From: Glaciihabitans sp. INWT7 | Lineage (GTDB): Bacteria > Actinomycetota > Actinomycetes > Actinomycetales > Microbacteriaceae | Length of the DNA: 64,000 nt | Assembly (NCBI RefSeq): GCF_014217685.1 | Contig: NZ_CP043653.1 | Span: 1,616,419 to 1,680,418 of the forward strand | Direction: 5' to 3' | Shown here: piece after piece, positions 1 through 12,338 of the stretch | Layout of the letters: the number at the start of each line of letters is the position of its first letter | Numbering within the stretch: the stretch's first letter is position 1 | Notes under the pieces: model-generated | Databases searched by the model: none | What the model was told of the DNA's origin: nothing | The model's input: only the letters and a program-made list of their open reading frames with translations | Made by a program: the position numbers and the translations under genes

Positions 1-796
1 TGCATCCAATGGCGATCGTAGCGTGTCTCTTGTTCTCGCGCTGGTAGCCGGCGAGCACCGGGGCGAGTGCGAGCACGTACTGATCGATGAATTGCTGCGC
101 GCCCTCCCGCGAGAGCACATAGTCGCTCACCTGTGTGTCGAGCCCGCTGAGAGTACGAAGGGCCGGAACCCAGAACGGGTTCGGGAGGAACCGCATGTCG
201 GCCACGAGATCGGCGTCTGTCGGCAACCCGTACTTGTAACCGAAGCTCAGCACTGTCAGCTGGAGTCCGGGAGTGTCGGCGCTCGAGAAAGTGTCCGAGA
301 TCTTGGTCGCGAGCTGGTGGATGTTGAGATCGGAGGTGTCGACGATGATGTCGCTCGACTCGCGGAGCCCGAGCATCCGTTGGCGCTCGGCGCCGATTCC
401 GTCGAGCAAGGTGCCATCGCCCTGCAGCGGATGCGGGCGCCGCACCTGCTCGAAGCGGCGCACGAGCGCGGCATCCGTCGCTTCGAGGAACAGGACTCGA
501 ACGGGAGTCGCTTCGCGAAGTGCTTCTACGGTCTCTTCGAGGTCTGCGAAGAGCTTGCCTCCTCGCACGTCGACGATTGCAGCGACCTTGGGGAGATTGT
601 TTCCCGCCTTGCCCGCGAGTTCCACGAGCGGACGCAACATCTGCGGCGGCAGATTGTCCACCACGTACCAGCCGAGGTCCTCGAGCGCGTTCCCCACAGT
701 GGAGCGGCCCGCACCGGACATGCCGGTGACGATGAGCACCTCCTGGTGCTGTTCGGCTTGGCGGTAGCTGTCCCCGGTCATCGCGTGGTCACGCAT
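1..796 (-). CDS. rapZ: RNase adapter / nucleotide-binding protein RapZ (partial)
   Basis: Translation of the reverse strand gives an N-terminal P-loop (GMSGAGRST, about residues 25-33), then a YVVDNLPPQML stretch and later the LSFGYKYGLP motif, all typical of the RapZ/YvcJ family. These proteins bind ATP/GTP, and in Proteobacteria RapZ steers RNase E to GlmZ; the actinobacterial role is unknown. The gene runs off the left edge after about 265 codons, so some 25-30 C-terminal residues are missing. The ATG at 796 follows AGGAGTGA; an in-frame ATG at 781 is possible. It lies 43 nt after uvrC, the usual actinobacterial neighbour, with whiA and yvcK expected just outside. Confidence 0.93.
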   Translation of the reverse strand, partial: MRDHAMTGDSYRQAEQHQEVLIVTGMSGAGRSTVGNALEDLGWYVVDNLPPQMLRPLVELAGKAGNNLPKVAAIVDVRGGKLFADLEETVEALREATPVRVLFLEATDAALVRRFEQVRRPHPLQGDGTLLDGIGAERQRMLGLRESSDIIVDTSDLNIHQLATKISDTFSSADTPGLQLTVLSFGYKYGLPTDADLVADMRFLPNPFWVPALRTLSGLDTQVSDYVLSREGAQQFIDQYVLALAPVLAGYQRENKRHATIAIGC

Positions 797-839
797 TCAC
801 TCCTGTGCGGTTGCCTGAGCGTCAAGCCTACCGACCAAC

Positions 840-2819
840 TCACTCCCGGAGTTTTTCGAAGATCGTCTGGGCGATCACATTGCCGACTCCCTTGACCTCG
901 GAGATCGCTTCCGGCTGGGCGGCGCGGAGCTGGGTCACGGAGCCGAAGTGGCGGAGCAGTTCCTTGACCCGGGCCGGACCGAGCCCGGGAATCTCAGACA
1001 GCACCGAGCCGACATCTCGCTTGCGCCGCTGGCGTTGATACGTGATCGCGAAGCGGTGAGCCTCGTCGCGGATGCGCTGGATCAGGAAGAGAGCGTCACT
1101 GTTGCGCGGAAGGATCACCGGGTAGTCGTTGCCCGGCAGCCAGATCTCCTCGAGTCGTTTGGCGATGCCGCACAGCGCGATCCCGGTGATGCCCGCGTCC
1201 TCAAGGGCACGGGCGGCGGCGGCGACCTGTGGTTGCCCGCCATCGACGATGAGCAGGTTGGGACGGTAGGCGAAACGCGGACGCGCCGGATTGGGGCCCG
1301 CCTCTGTACTCTCGGCGATCCCTGTTCCTTCGGCAGTCCCTGTTCCTTCGGCGATCCCTGTTCCTTCGGCGGTCCCTGTGCCCACGGCCTGACTCAGGGC
1401 CTCGGCCACGGCGGCCGCCGGATCGTCATCGAGGTGCGCGAGCCGACGGGACAGGGTCTGGTAGATCGATTCCGTGTCGTCGGTGGACTCCGGGATGCTG
1501 AAGCGGCGGTACTGGTCTTTGCGCGGCAGCCCGTCTTCGAAGACGACCATGGAGGCGACGATGTTGGTGCCGCTCAAGTGGGAGACGTCGTAGCATTCCA
1601 TGCGAAGCGGCGCATCATCCATCCCCAGCGCCTGCTGGATATCGGCCAGAGCCTGCGACCGGGCCACGAAGTCGCCGCTTCGACGCGTCTTGTAGAGGAT
1701 CAGGGCATTGCGGGCGTTGGTCGCGACGGTGAGGGCGAGTGCGGCGAGCTCGCCGCGCTGGGCGACACGGATGACCACTTTGCCGCTGCCCACACCGCGC
1801 TCCGACCGCAGTTCGGTGAGCCAGGTCTCGAGCTCCGCAGCATCATCAGGTAATTCCGGCACGACGACGAGCCGTGGCGGATCGAGTTCGTCGTAGGCGT
1901 TGTGCACGACGGTCTCGACGAGTTCGTCCAGCTCCAGATCCAGTTCCTTGTCGACGACCCAACTGCGCACACCACGGATGCGGCCACCACGCACCGTGAA
2001 CTGCTGCACCGCCGCCGCGAGCTCGTCGTGCGCGATCCCGAAGATGTCGGCATCCACATCCTCCGAGAGCACGACGGTGTTCTTCGAGAGGGCGGTTTCC
2101 AGTGCTCCGAGCTGGTCGCGGAACTTGGCTGCCGACTCGTAGTCCTGCACCGCCGCGGCGGCCTTCATCTTGCGGGAGACCTCTCCGACGAACTTGGAGT
2201 CGTTGCCGGCCACGAAGGAGGCGAAATCCAGGGCGATGGACTTGTGCTCCTCTTTCGACACGCGGCCGACACAGGGTGCCGCGCACTTGCCGATGTCCCC
2301 GAGCAGGCAGGGCCGTCCGGTCTGCTCCGCGCGCTTGTAGGTGGATTCCGAACAGCTGCGCATGGGGAACGCCTTGAGCATGAGGTCGACGGTCTCGCGG
2401 ATCGCCCACACCTTCGTGTACGGCCCGAAGTACCGGGCACCCTTGAGGTTGCGGTTGCGGGTGACCAGCACCCTCGGCACGTTCTCCCCGAGGGTGATCG
2501 CCAAGTACGGATAGGACTTGTCGTCGCGAAACTGCACATTGAACGGCGGATCGAATTCCTTGATCCAGGTGAACTCGAGTTGCAACGCCTCGAACTCGGT
2601 GCCGACCACTGTCCACTCGACGGATGCAGCGCTCAACACCATTCGCCGGGTGCGCTCGTGCAGGCTCGCCAAGGGAGCGAAATAGTTGCTCAGTCGCGCA
2701 CGGAGATTCTTCGCCTTGCCGACATAGAGCACCCTCTGGGCGGCGTCACGAAAGCGATAGACCCCCGGCTGCTGGGGGATCTCGCCCGCTTTCGGGCGCC
2801 ATACGACGGTGTCTGACAC
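840..2819 (-). CDS. uvrC: UvrABC system protein C (excinuclease subunit)
   Basis: 659 aa. UvrC makes both incisions around a DNA lesion in nucleotide excision repair. Visible domains are the N-terminal GIY-YIG nuclease (PGVYRF to [13 protein letters not shown], residues about 18-50), a UVR motif for UvrB contact ([13 protein letters not shown], about 210-225), the RNase H-like nuclease with its three catalytic sites (YDVSH, IVDGG, EAHRFA), and C-terminal helix-hairpin-helix motifs ([13 protein letters not shown]). The GTG start lies 9 nt after the uvrA stop, so it is probably cotranscribed with uvrA. Odd feature: a Gly/Thr/Ala/Glu repeat (residues about 479-502) is inserted between the first two catalytic sites. 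Confidence 0.97.
   Translation of the reverse strand: MSDTVVWRPKAGEIPQQPGVYRFRDAAQRVLYVGKAKNLRARLSNYFAPLASLHERTRRMVLSAASVEWTVVGTEFEALQLEFTWIKEFDPPFNVQFRDDKSYPYLAITLGENVPRVLVTRNRNLKGARYFGPYTKVWAIRETVDLMLKAFPMRSCSESTYKRAEQTGRPCLLGDIGKCAAPCVGRVSKEEHKSIALDFASFVAGNDSKFVGEVSRKMKAAAAVQDYESAAKFRDQLGALETALSKNTVVLSEDVDADIFGIAHDELAAAVQQFTVRGGRIRGVRSWVVDKELDLELDELVETVVHNAYDELDPPRLVVVPELPDDAAELETWLTELRSERGVGSGKVVIRVAQRGELAALALTVATNARNALILYKTRRSGDFVARSQALADIQQALGMDDAPLRMECYDVSHLSGTNIVASMVVFEDGLPRKDQYRRFSIPESTDDTESIYQTLSRRLAHLDDDPAAAVAEALSQAVGTGTAEGTGIAEGTGTAEGTGIAESTEAGPNPARPRFAYRPNLLIVDGGQPQVAAAARALEDAGITGIALCGIAKRLEEIWLPGNDYPVILPRNSDALFLIQRIRDEAHRFAITYQRQRRKRDVGSVLSEIPGLGPARVKELLRHFGSVTQLRAAQPEAISEVKGVGNVIAQTIFEKLRE
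1314..1385 (-). repeat. 18-bp tandem repeat inside uvrC
   Basis: Four consecutive 18-bp units at 1314, 1332, 1350 and 1368 differ at only a few bases. On the coding strand they give alternating six-residue units GTGTAE and GTGIAE. The unit length is a multiple of three, so copy-number change would keep the uvrC frame. Confidence 0.9.
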
Positions 2820-2828
2820 GGCGGGCTG

Positions 2829-5753
<2,925 letters not shown>

Positions 5754-5760
5754 TCTATAG

Positions 5761-5766
5761 ATTCTA
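5761..5766 (-). promoter_or_regulatory. putative -10 box, leaderless uvrA
   Basis: TAGAAT on the minus strand, separated by 7 nt from the uvrA GTG. The expected transcription start falls on or next to the start codon. No clear -35 hexamer. Confidence 0.5.
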
Positions 5767-5799
5767 TGCAGGCCACCGACATTGAACCTCGGGGTTCGC

Positions 5800-7524
5800 T
5801 CAGTGCGTAGAGGCGAGTAGCGCCGGATCGGAGTGCCCGGGAATCGCCGGCCGGTTTCGCACGATCACCTTCGCCGGTCGCCGTCCGTTGAATGTCGTCG
5901 CCGTCACCGCCGTGTACGCCCCCATCGCCGGGCTCAGCAACAGATCGCCCTCCTGCAGCCGGGGCAACGGATAGTGACGCGCCACCACATCGACGCTGTC
6001 GCAGGTGGGCCCGCCGAGAGTGGTCGAGCGCAGCTCGACCGGGGTGCCCGCCAACTCCGAGCGGGCGACGATCACCGGATGCACGCCTTCGGCCATCACG
6101 TTGGAGTAGCTGCCGTAGACACCGTCGTCGATGAAACACCAGGTCTCGGACCCGCGCTCCCGCACCCCCGTCACCCGGCTCACCACCGTGGCGGCCTCCG
6201 CAACCAGGACGCGTCCGGGTTCGGCCAGGATGCGCAAACGGGACGATCGGGGCTCGAGCAGGGGACGGATGGCGGCCGCGATCTGCTCGATGCCCACGAC
6301 ATCCGTACGGTACCCGACGGGGAATCCCCCGCCGATGTCGAGGGTCGTGAATCCAATGTTCCACTGGCGTTCGAGGCGGTCCATCAGCTCGAGGGTGTCG
6401 GCCGTCGCTCTGGCGAAGGCGGCGACGCTGTCGAGCTGGCTTCCGACGTGGAAGCTGAATCCCGCGATACGGCTCCCCTGGGCGATGGCCAGGGAGAGCA
6501 GCACCTCGGCCTCTACCGCGGACACCCCGAACTTGCTCGACAGGTCGCTCTTGGCTTCCGGGTTCTCGTACGACAGCCGGATGAGCAGGTTCACGTTTGC
6601 GGGCACGTGGCGGAATTTAGCGAGCTCTCCCGCGCTGTCGATCACGAAGGTGCGGATGCCGAGGACATAGGCGCGGGTGATCTCCGTCGCGGACTTGACG
6701 GGCTGGGTATGGATGATGCGGTCCGGACCCACTCGATGGCCGGCCACCAGGTCGATCTCCCCATCGCTCGCGACGTCGAATGACCCACCGAGGGACGCAA
6801 TGGTCTCGATGACGTCCGGATGGGACAGGGCCTTCACCGCGTAGTGCCAGTGGACGAAGGGAAGTGCGGTGCGGAGACGGTCGTACTGAGAAGCCACGGC
6901 GCCGAGATCGAGCAGCATCAGTGGGCTGCCGTGCGTCGTGACCAGCGAGTCGAGATCGATTCCCTCGAGCGAGCGGCGGATCGTGTCGATGCGCCGGGCT
7001 CGTACCTGCGGGGTGAGGACCGTATCGTCGACCGGCGGCATGGCGCCCTGGTTCCTGGCGTCATCCCAGCGTCGGCCGAGCACATAGCCGAACCCCGCGA
7101 TGCCGTAGAAGACGAGGTCGGCGCCGATCTTCCCGGCGATCCATCCCGCCGCGGGAAGTCCGATGAGAAGCGGAGCGAGCCAGAGCAGAAGAGGGCGCAC
7201 GGCGAGCGTGTCGATCAGTTCGGCCGGACCGAACTCGATCGCGGAGAGCCAGGCGGTGCGGGCGATCGCCGATCTCCGTCGCGTGCCGGGATCCCCGCGA
7301 GAAATTCGCCACTGTTCGGCGAAATTGCGAGCGCCGGCCACCCCGTAGAAGCCCAGGTTCTCCCCGATCGTGCCCGCGATCGCCGCTACGAACAGTGACC
7401 CGCTCAGTCGATAGGAGATCGCGGCGGCGGCGAGGGCGGTCGCCGTGCCCGCGATCTCACTCGGAAGATACCGTCGGATCCAGAATCCCACGCCTCGTGC
7501 ATTGCCAGCCGACACGACATCCAC
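5800..7524 (-). CDS. Membrane-domain / type III PLP decarboxylase fusion (ornithine-decarboxylase-like)
   Basis: 574 aa in two parts. Residues 1-150 are hydrophobic and contain a duplicated module: residues 49-64 and 129-144 both read IAG-x-IG-x-x-L-x-FYG-[VI]-AG. Residues about 190-565 are a fold-III PLP enzyme of the ornithine/diaminopimelate/arginine decarboxylase group: PLP lysine in HYAVKA (Lys231), His359 in FHVGSQ, phosphate-binding GGGFP (398-402), AEPGR (434-438), and substrate-side Cys508-Asp509 in GPTCDSVD, which matches eukaryote-type ornithine decarboxylases. Inferred role: membrane-anchored decarboxylation of ornithine or a related basic amino acid to a polyamine. Start ATG 7524 follows GGGAGAG. 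It sits alone between uvrA and uvrB, with no other polyamine gene nearby. The enzyme half is confident; the membrane half is unassigned. Confidence 0.82.
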   Translation of the reverse strand: MDVVSAGNARGVGFWIRRYLPSEIAGTATALAAAAISYRLSGSLFVAAIAGTIGENLGFYGVAGARNFAEQWRISRGDPGTRRRSAIARTAWLSAIEFGPAELIDTLAVRPLLLWLAPLLIGLPAAGWIAGKIGADLVFYGIAGFGYVLGRRWDDARNQGAMPPVDDTVLTPQVRARRIDTIRRSLEGIDLDSLVTTHGSPLMLLDLGAVASQYDRLRTALPFVHWHYAVKALSHPDVIETIASLGGSFDVASDGEIDLVAGHRVGPDRIIHTQPVKSATEITRAYVLGIRTFVIDSAGELAKFRHVPANVNLLIRLSYENPEAKSDLSSKFGVSAVEAEVLLSLAIAQGSRIAGFSFHVGSQLDSVAAFARATADTLELMDRLERQWNIGFTTLDIGGGFPVGYRTDVVGIEQIAAAIRPLLEPRSSRLRILAEPGRVLVAEAATVVSRVTGVRERGSETWCFIDDGVYGSYSNVMAEGVHPVIVARSELAGTPVELRSTTLGGPTCDSVDVVARHYPLPRLQEGDLLLSPAMGAYTAVTATTFNGRRPAKVIVRNRPAIPGHSDPALLASTH

Positions 7525-7605
7525 TCTCCCGAGGCCACGGGGGCAGCCTCACTACCGACTAAGAGGCCGGCAGGCGCGCGCTGATACAGCCTGCGCGTCG
7601 CGAAT

Positions 7606-9675
7606 TCAGGAGATGTGTCCGGCGGCTTCCATCTGCCGAAGTTCCTTCTTCAGGTCGGACACCTCGTCGCGCAGCCGGCCGGCGAGTTCGAACTTGAGTT
7701 CGCCGGCGGCCTGGAGCATCTGGTCGTTGAGGTCCCGGATGATCGACTCGAGATCGTTCGCCCCGCTGGCGGCGAGACCACCGTGACGCTTGAGGTTCGG
7801 AGTGGGAGACCGCTTGCGCCCGTCTCGGCTGGAGAGAAGCTCCGCCGTGTCCGCGCCCTCCCTGTTGAGCGACTCGGTGATGTCGGCGATCTTCTTGCGC
7901 AGCGGTTGAGGGTCGACGCCCCGCTCGAGGTTGTAGGCCACCTGGAGTTCGCGCCGCCGGGTCGTCTCGGAGATCGCGAGTTTCATCGAGTCGGTCATCA
8001 CGTCCGCGTACATGTGCACGGCGCCGGAGACATTTCGTGCGGCGCGACCGATGGTCTGGATGAGCGAGGTGGACGAGCGGAGGAAGCCCTCCTTGTCGGC
8101 ATCCAGGATCGCCACAAGCGAGACCTCCGGAAGGTCGAGGCCCTCTCTCAGCAGGTTGATGCCCACCAGTACGTCATAGACGCCCTGACGGAGTTCGGTC
8201 AGCAGCTCCACCCGGCGGAGGGTGTCGACATCGGAATGGAGATAGCGAACACGAACGCCCGCCTCGCCGAGGAACTCGGTGAGCTCCTCTGCCATCTTCT
8301 TGGTGAGAGTCGTCACCAGCACTCGTTCATTGGCTGCCGTGCGTTTGCGGATCTCCTCGAGCAGGTCGTCGATCTGGCCCTTCGAGGGCTTCACCACGAT
8401 CTCCGGGTCGATGAGACCGGTCGGGCGGATGATCTGCTCGACCACGCTGTCGGTGATGCCCATCTCGTATTTGCCCGGGGTCGCGGACAGGTAGACCTTC
8501 TGGCCGACCCGGTCGAGGAACTCGTTGAATTTGAGCGGACGGTTATCGAGCGCGCTCGGCAGCCGGAAACCGTGATCGACGAGGGTGCGCTTACGCGAGG
8601 CATCCCCCTCGTACATCGCACCGATCTGAGGAACCGTGACGTGCGATTCGTCGATCACCACGAGGAAATCGTCGGGGAAGTAGTCGATCAGGCAGTGCGG
8701 TGCTTCACCCGGCTGGCGCTGGTCGATGTGGCGCGAGTAGTTCTCGATCCCGCTGCAGAACCCGATCTGCTCCATCATCTCGATATCGAAGGTCGTGCGC
8801 ATACGCAGGCGCTGCGCCTCGAGAAGCTTGCCCTCCCGTTCGAGCTGCTTCAAACGATCCTCGAGCTCGACTTTGATGGTCTTGATCGCGGCATGCATGC
8901 GTTCCTGCCCGGCGACGTAATGGGAACCGGGGAAGACGGACACCGCATCGAGCTTCTGCACCACGTCTCCCGTGAGCGGATGCAGGCTGTACAGGCCTTC
9001 GATCTCATCTCCGAACATCTCGATCCGGATCGCCAGTTCCTCGTACATAGGGATGATCTCGATGGTGTCGCCGCGAACACGGAAGTTGCCGCGCGAGAAG
9101 TCGACGTCGTTGCGCTGGTACTGCATCGACACGAACTTGCGGATGAGCGTCTCACGGTTGATCGACATGCCCACCTGGAGCGCCATCATGGCCTCCAGGT
9201 ACTCCTCGGACGAACCGAGACCGTAGATGCAGGAGACCGTGGAGACGACGATCACATCTCGACGACTGAGGAGAGCGTTGGTTGTCGAATGACGCAGACG
9301 CTCCACCTCGGCATTCACCGAGGAGTCTTTCTCGATGAAGGTATCGGTCTGAGGCACGTAGGCCTCTGGCTGGTAGTAGTCGTAATACGAGACGAAGTAT
9401 TCGACGGCGTTGTTCGGCATCAGCTCGCGGAACTCGTTGGCGAGCTGGGCCGCGAGGGTCTTGTTGTGCGCAAGCACGAGGGTGGGACGCTGGACGGCCT
9501 CGATGAGCCAGGCCGTCGTCGCGGACTTGCCGGTTCCGGTGGCGCCGAGCAACACGATATCCGTCTCGCCCGCGTTGATGCGCGAAGTCAGCTCGGCAAT
9601 CGCGGCGGGCTGGTCTCCGCTCGGCGTGTATTCGCTGATGACCTCAAACGGGCGCACTGAGCGTGTCGGTTCCAT
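7606..9675 (-). CDS. uvrB: UvrABC system protein B (helicase-like subunit)
   Basis: 689 aa. UvrB receives damaged DNA from UvrA, checks the lesion and recruits UvrC. The sequence shows Walker [12 protein letters not shown] near residue 45, the beta-hairpin aromatic run [12 protein letters not shown], the DESHV motif, helicase motif VI region QTIGRAARN, and a C-terminal UVR motif ([13 protein letters not shown]) for UvrC. The ATG at 9675 has no Shine-Dalgarno sequence; TAAGCT ends 6 nt upstream, so the transcript is probably leaderless. Confidence 0.98.
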   Translation of the reverse strand: MEPTRSVRPFEVISEYTPSGDQPAAIAELTSRINAGETDIVLLGATGTGKSATTAWLIEAVQRPTLVLAHNKTLAAQLANEFRELMPNNAVEYFVSYYDYYQPEAYVPQTDTFIEKDSSVNAEVERLRHSTTNALLSRRDVIVVSTVSCIYGLGSSEEYLEAMMALQVGMSINRETLIRKFVSMQYQRNDVDFSRGNFRVRGDTIEIIPMYEELAIRIEMFGDEIEGLYSLHPLTGDVVQKLDAVSVFPGSHYVAGQERMHAAIKTIKVELEDRLKQLEREGKLLEAQRLRMRTTFDIEMMEQIGFCSGIENYSRHIDQRQPGEAPHCLIDYFPDDFLVVIDESHVTVPQIGAMYEGDASRKRTLVDHGFRLPSALDNRPLKFNEFLDRVGQKVYLSATPGKYEMGITDSVVEQIIRPTGLIDPEIVVKPSKGQIDDLLEEIRKRTAANERVLVTTLTKKMAEELTEFLGEAGVRVRYLHSDVDTLRRVELLTELRQGVYDVLVGINLLREGLDLPEVSLVAILDADKEGFLRSSTSLIQTIGRAARNVSGAVHMYADVMTDSMKLAISETTRRRELQVAYNLERGVDPQPLRKKIADITESLNREGADTAELLSSRDGRKRSPTPNLKRHGGLAASGANDLESIIRDLNDQMLQAAGELKFELAGRLRDEVSDLKKELRQMEAAGHIS

Positions 9676-9681
9676 GATCCC

Positions 9682-9687
9682 AGCTTA
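9682..9687 (-). promoter_or_regulatory. putative -10 box, leaderless uvrB
   Basis: TAAGCT on the minus strand with a 6-nt spacer to the uvrB ATG. It lies in the 208-bp divergent region shared with the plus-strand transporter gene. Confidence 0.45.
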
Positions 9688-9883
9688 GGCACGGCTACCG
9701 ACACCGTCGCAGGATATCGCCCGCGGCAGAACTCGCCACGGGCAAGAGATTGCCCGCCGCCGATTGTGCTCGTGCCCACTCAGGAGTTGCATAGAGAAAA
9801 TCCGAAGATTTCCCCTGCGGTCGAGAAGCCGCAGCACAGTCCGAACTCCCGTGAGAAATCGCCCGACGGCAGAAGGAAACGCC

Positions 9884-11221
9884 ATGACCGTCACGCAGTC
9901 CCGCCCGACTCCGGCGAAAGCGAGTCCGATCTTCGGTCGCATGCGCGGCCGGGTGGTGATCCTCCTGTGCATCATGTACGCGATCTCGTACATCGATCGC
10001 ACCAACATCTCGACCGCCGGCCCGACGATCATCAAGGCCCTCGATCTCACGACCGCCGAATTCGGCATCGCCGTCGCGGCGTTCTCCCTGCCCTATGCAC
10101 TCTTCCAGATCATCGGCGGCAACCTCGGCGAACGGATCGGGCCGCGCAAGGCACTCTTCTGGATCGGGATCCTCTGGGGCGTCGCGACGATCGCCACCGG
10201 CTTCTCCGTTGGACTGGCCTCGCTGGTCGGCGCCCGCCTGCTGCTCGGGCTCACGGAATCCGCGGCCTTCCCCACGGCCACCTCTGCAATGGCGAAATGG
10301 GTGCCGATCGATCGCAACGGCTTCGTGCAGGGAATCGTGCACTCCGCATCCCGCCTGGGAAACGCCGCGGCACCGCTGATCGTCGGCGGGCTGATCATCT
10401 GGGGCGATTCTCTCGGCGGCCCGATCGCCGGTTGGCAGGTGTCGTTCATCATCGTCGGCGTGCTCAGCGCGCTGTGGGCCGTGCTCTGGGCGACGCTCTA
10501 CCGCGACCGCCCCGAAGACTACCCGCGCATCACCGAACAGGAACTCAGCGAGATCCCCCGGGCGCTCGAGCGGGCCGCGCGCCCTCCCGTGCCGTGGAAG
10601 CGCCTGATCCGCACCATCCTGCCCGTGACCTTCGTGGACTTCGGCTACGGCTGGACGCTCTGGGTCTTCCTCACCTGGATTCCGTCGTTCCTCGCTGACA
10701 GCTATGGCCTCGCCCTCGCCGACTACGCCGTGTTCACCGCCATCGTGCTGCTCGCCGGGGTCGTCGGAGACACCGTCGGCGGCATCTTCAGCGATCGGAT
10801 CCTCCGGCGCACCGGGAGCCTCCGCAATGCTCGCCGATCCATCCTCCTGATCGGCCTGCTCGGATCGCTCGTCTGTCTCACGCCGTTGTTGTTCGGCCAC
10901 AACCTCGCACTCTCGATCGTCTCGCTCTCGTTGTCGTTCTTCTTCCTCGAGCTCTGCAACGCAACGCTCTGGGCGATCCCGATGGATGTCGCGCCGGAGT
11001 GGTCGGGCACCGCGAGCGGGATGATGAACACCGGATTCGGTCTCGCGGGAATCTTCTCGCCGATCCTCTTCGGCTACCTGGTGGGCGTCGCGGGCTGGCA
11101 GTGGCCGTTCGCCGCCTCGATCGCCCTCCTCGCGGCAGCGGCGGTCGTGGCTGCCGTCATGAAGCCGCAACGGGTGTTGCCCAACAGCGTCAGCGAGTGG
11201 GAACAGACTTCTTCGAGCTGA
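9884..11221 (+). CDS. MFS transporter, anion:cation symporter type
   Basis: 445 aa with about 12 hydrophobic segments. The first loop has YIDRTNIS, typical of the ACS family (hexuronate, glucarate, phthalate and related organic-acid transporters), followed by GGNLGERIGPRKAL, the MFS loop 2-3 signature. Inferred role: proton- or sodium-coupled uptake of a small organic anion; the substrate cannot be named. The ATG at 9884 is chosen because AGAAGGAAA lies 4 nt upstream and the protein then starts just before the first membrane helix. It is one of few plus-strand genes here, and its 3' end overlaps the convergent acyltransferase gene by 32 nt. Confidence 0.85.
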   Translation: MTVTQSRPTPAKASPIFGRMRGRVVILLCIMYAISYIDRTNISTAGPTIIKALDLTTAEFGIAVAAFSLPYALFQIIGGNLGERIGPRKALFWIGILWGVATIATGFSVGLASLVGARLLLGLTESAAFPTATSAMAKWVPIDRNGFVQGIVHSASRLGNAAAPLIVGGLIIWGDSLGGPIAGWQVSFIIVGVLSALWAVLWATLYRDRPEDYPRITEQELSEIPRALERAARPPVPWKRLIRTILPVTFVDFGYGWTLWVFLTWIPSFLADSYGLALADYAVFTAIVLLAGVVGDTVGGIFSDRILRRTGSLRNARRSILLIGLLGSLVCLTPLLFGHNLALSIVSLSLSFFFLELCNATLWAIPMDVAPEWSGTASGMMNTGFGLAGIFSPILFGYLVGVAGWQWPFAASIALLAAAAVVAAVMKPQRVLPNSVSEWEQTSSS

Positions 11222-12338
11222 ATCTGCGGCCGGTGAGGCCCAGGCTGAACCAGGAGCGCCGGGCGAGTTCGGTGATGCCGAGTGACAGCAGCACCACGAG
11301 AACATAGGTCACCAGAGTCAGCCAAGGCTTCGGCACCGTGCGTTCGAGCCAATCGTCTCCGACCCAGAGCAGCAGCCAGATGAACAGCGGATGCGACAGG
11401 AAGATGCCGAAAGAACGGTCCGATCCCGCATCCAGGCCCTTCGCCACCAGGCTCCGCGGGTCACGCCGATCGGCCCACCAGGTGCCGACGGCCAGGAAAC
11501 CGAGCGCAACGGCGATCGACCAGAGCATTTCGATCGGCTGCAACGGGGTCCCGGCCCGATACGGGCTTCGGCCTGTCAGCATGTTGACGACGTAGACGCC
11601 GAGCGTGCAGAGCGCCGCCGCGAGCACGATGAAGCCGATCGCCCGTCGGTGGGCCCTGACCCAGGCGAGGAAGGCCGCGGAGTGGTCCGCGGCGACCGCC
11701 CCGGCGATGATGAAGAACTGGTAGCTGAAGAAGAGCTGCTTGTTGAAATCGTTGATTCCGGAGGTGACGTCGGGGAAGTACATGTACAGCGCGGTGAGCG
11801 CCAGCTGCACGGCGAGGCTGATGCCGAGAAGCAGGGCGTGCCGCACCCTCGTGCGACGGACCAACCAGAGGATGACAGGCACCAGCAGGTACACCTGCAT
11901 GGTGACGAGGAGGAAGTAGAGGTGATACCACGCGGTGCCGGTGAGGATATAGCCGCCGAGCCGGACGAGCATCTCCCCGAACGTGCCATGCGGTGAGCGC
12001 AGATTGCTCGCCGCGAAATAGATGATCGACCAGACCACGTAGGGCACGCCGACGAGCAGGAAACGCCTCGGAAGAAACGACTTCATGGGCTGTGGGCGAT
12101 TCAGATAGCTGTAGACCAGCACGAAGGCGGTCAGCGCGAAGAACACCTCCCGGGTGAAATGCACCAGGGAGAAAAACCCGTAGAGCACCAGGTCGTCGTC
12201 CGCGACGGTGTGACTGGTGGTGTGGACGGCGATGACGCAGGCGAAGGTGAGAATGCGCACGACATCCACCTCATAGAGATGAGGCGCCTTCGTCCGTTTG
12301 GGCGGCGAGGGCGTTGCCGCCGCTGTCGACTCGGTCAT
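11190..12338 (-). CDS. Acyltransferase 3 (OafA/YrhL-like) membrane protein
   Basis: 382 aa, about ten hydrophobic segments. The N-terminal VDVVRILTFACVIAVHTTSH carries the Arg-x(10)-His arrangement conserved in acyltransferase-3 enzymes, which move acyl groups across or at the membrane onto surface glycans, lipids or small molecules. There is no C-terminal SGNH domain. The ATG overlaps the stop codon of the upstream AMP ligase by 4 nt (ATGA), so the two are translationally coupled, suggesting that the ligase activates the acyl group this enzyme transfers. The last residues are basic. The acceptor is unknown. Confidence 0.82.
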   Translation of the reverse strand: MTESTAAATPSPPKRTKAPHLYEVDVVRILTFACVIAVHTTSHTVADDDLVLYGFFSLVHFTREVFFALTAFVLVYSYLNRPQPMKSFLPRRFLLVGVPYVVWSIIYFAASNLRSPHGTFGEMLVRLGGYILTGTAWYHLYFLLVTMQVYLLVPVILWLVRRTRVRHALLLGISLAVQLALTALYMYFPDVTSGINDFNKQLFFSYQFFIIAGAVAADHSAAFLAWVRAHRRAIGFIVLAAALCTLGVYVVNMLTGRSPYRAGTPLQPIEMLWSIAVALGFLAVGTWWADRRDPRSLVAKGLDAGSDRSFGIFLSHPLFIWLLLWVGDDWLERTVPKPWLTLVTYVLVVLLSLGITELARRSWFSLGLTGRRFSSKKSVPTR

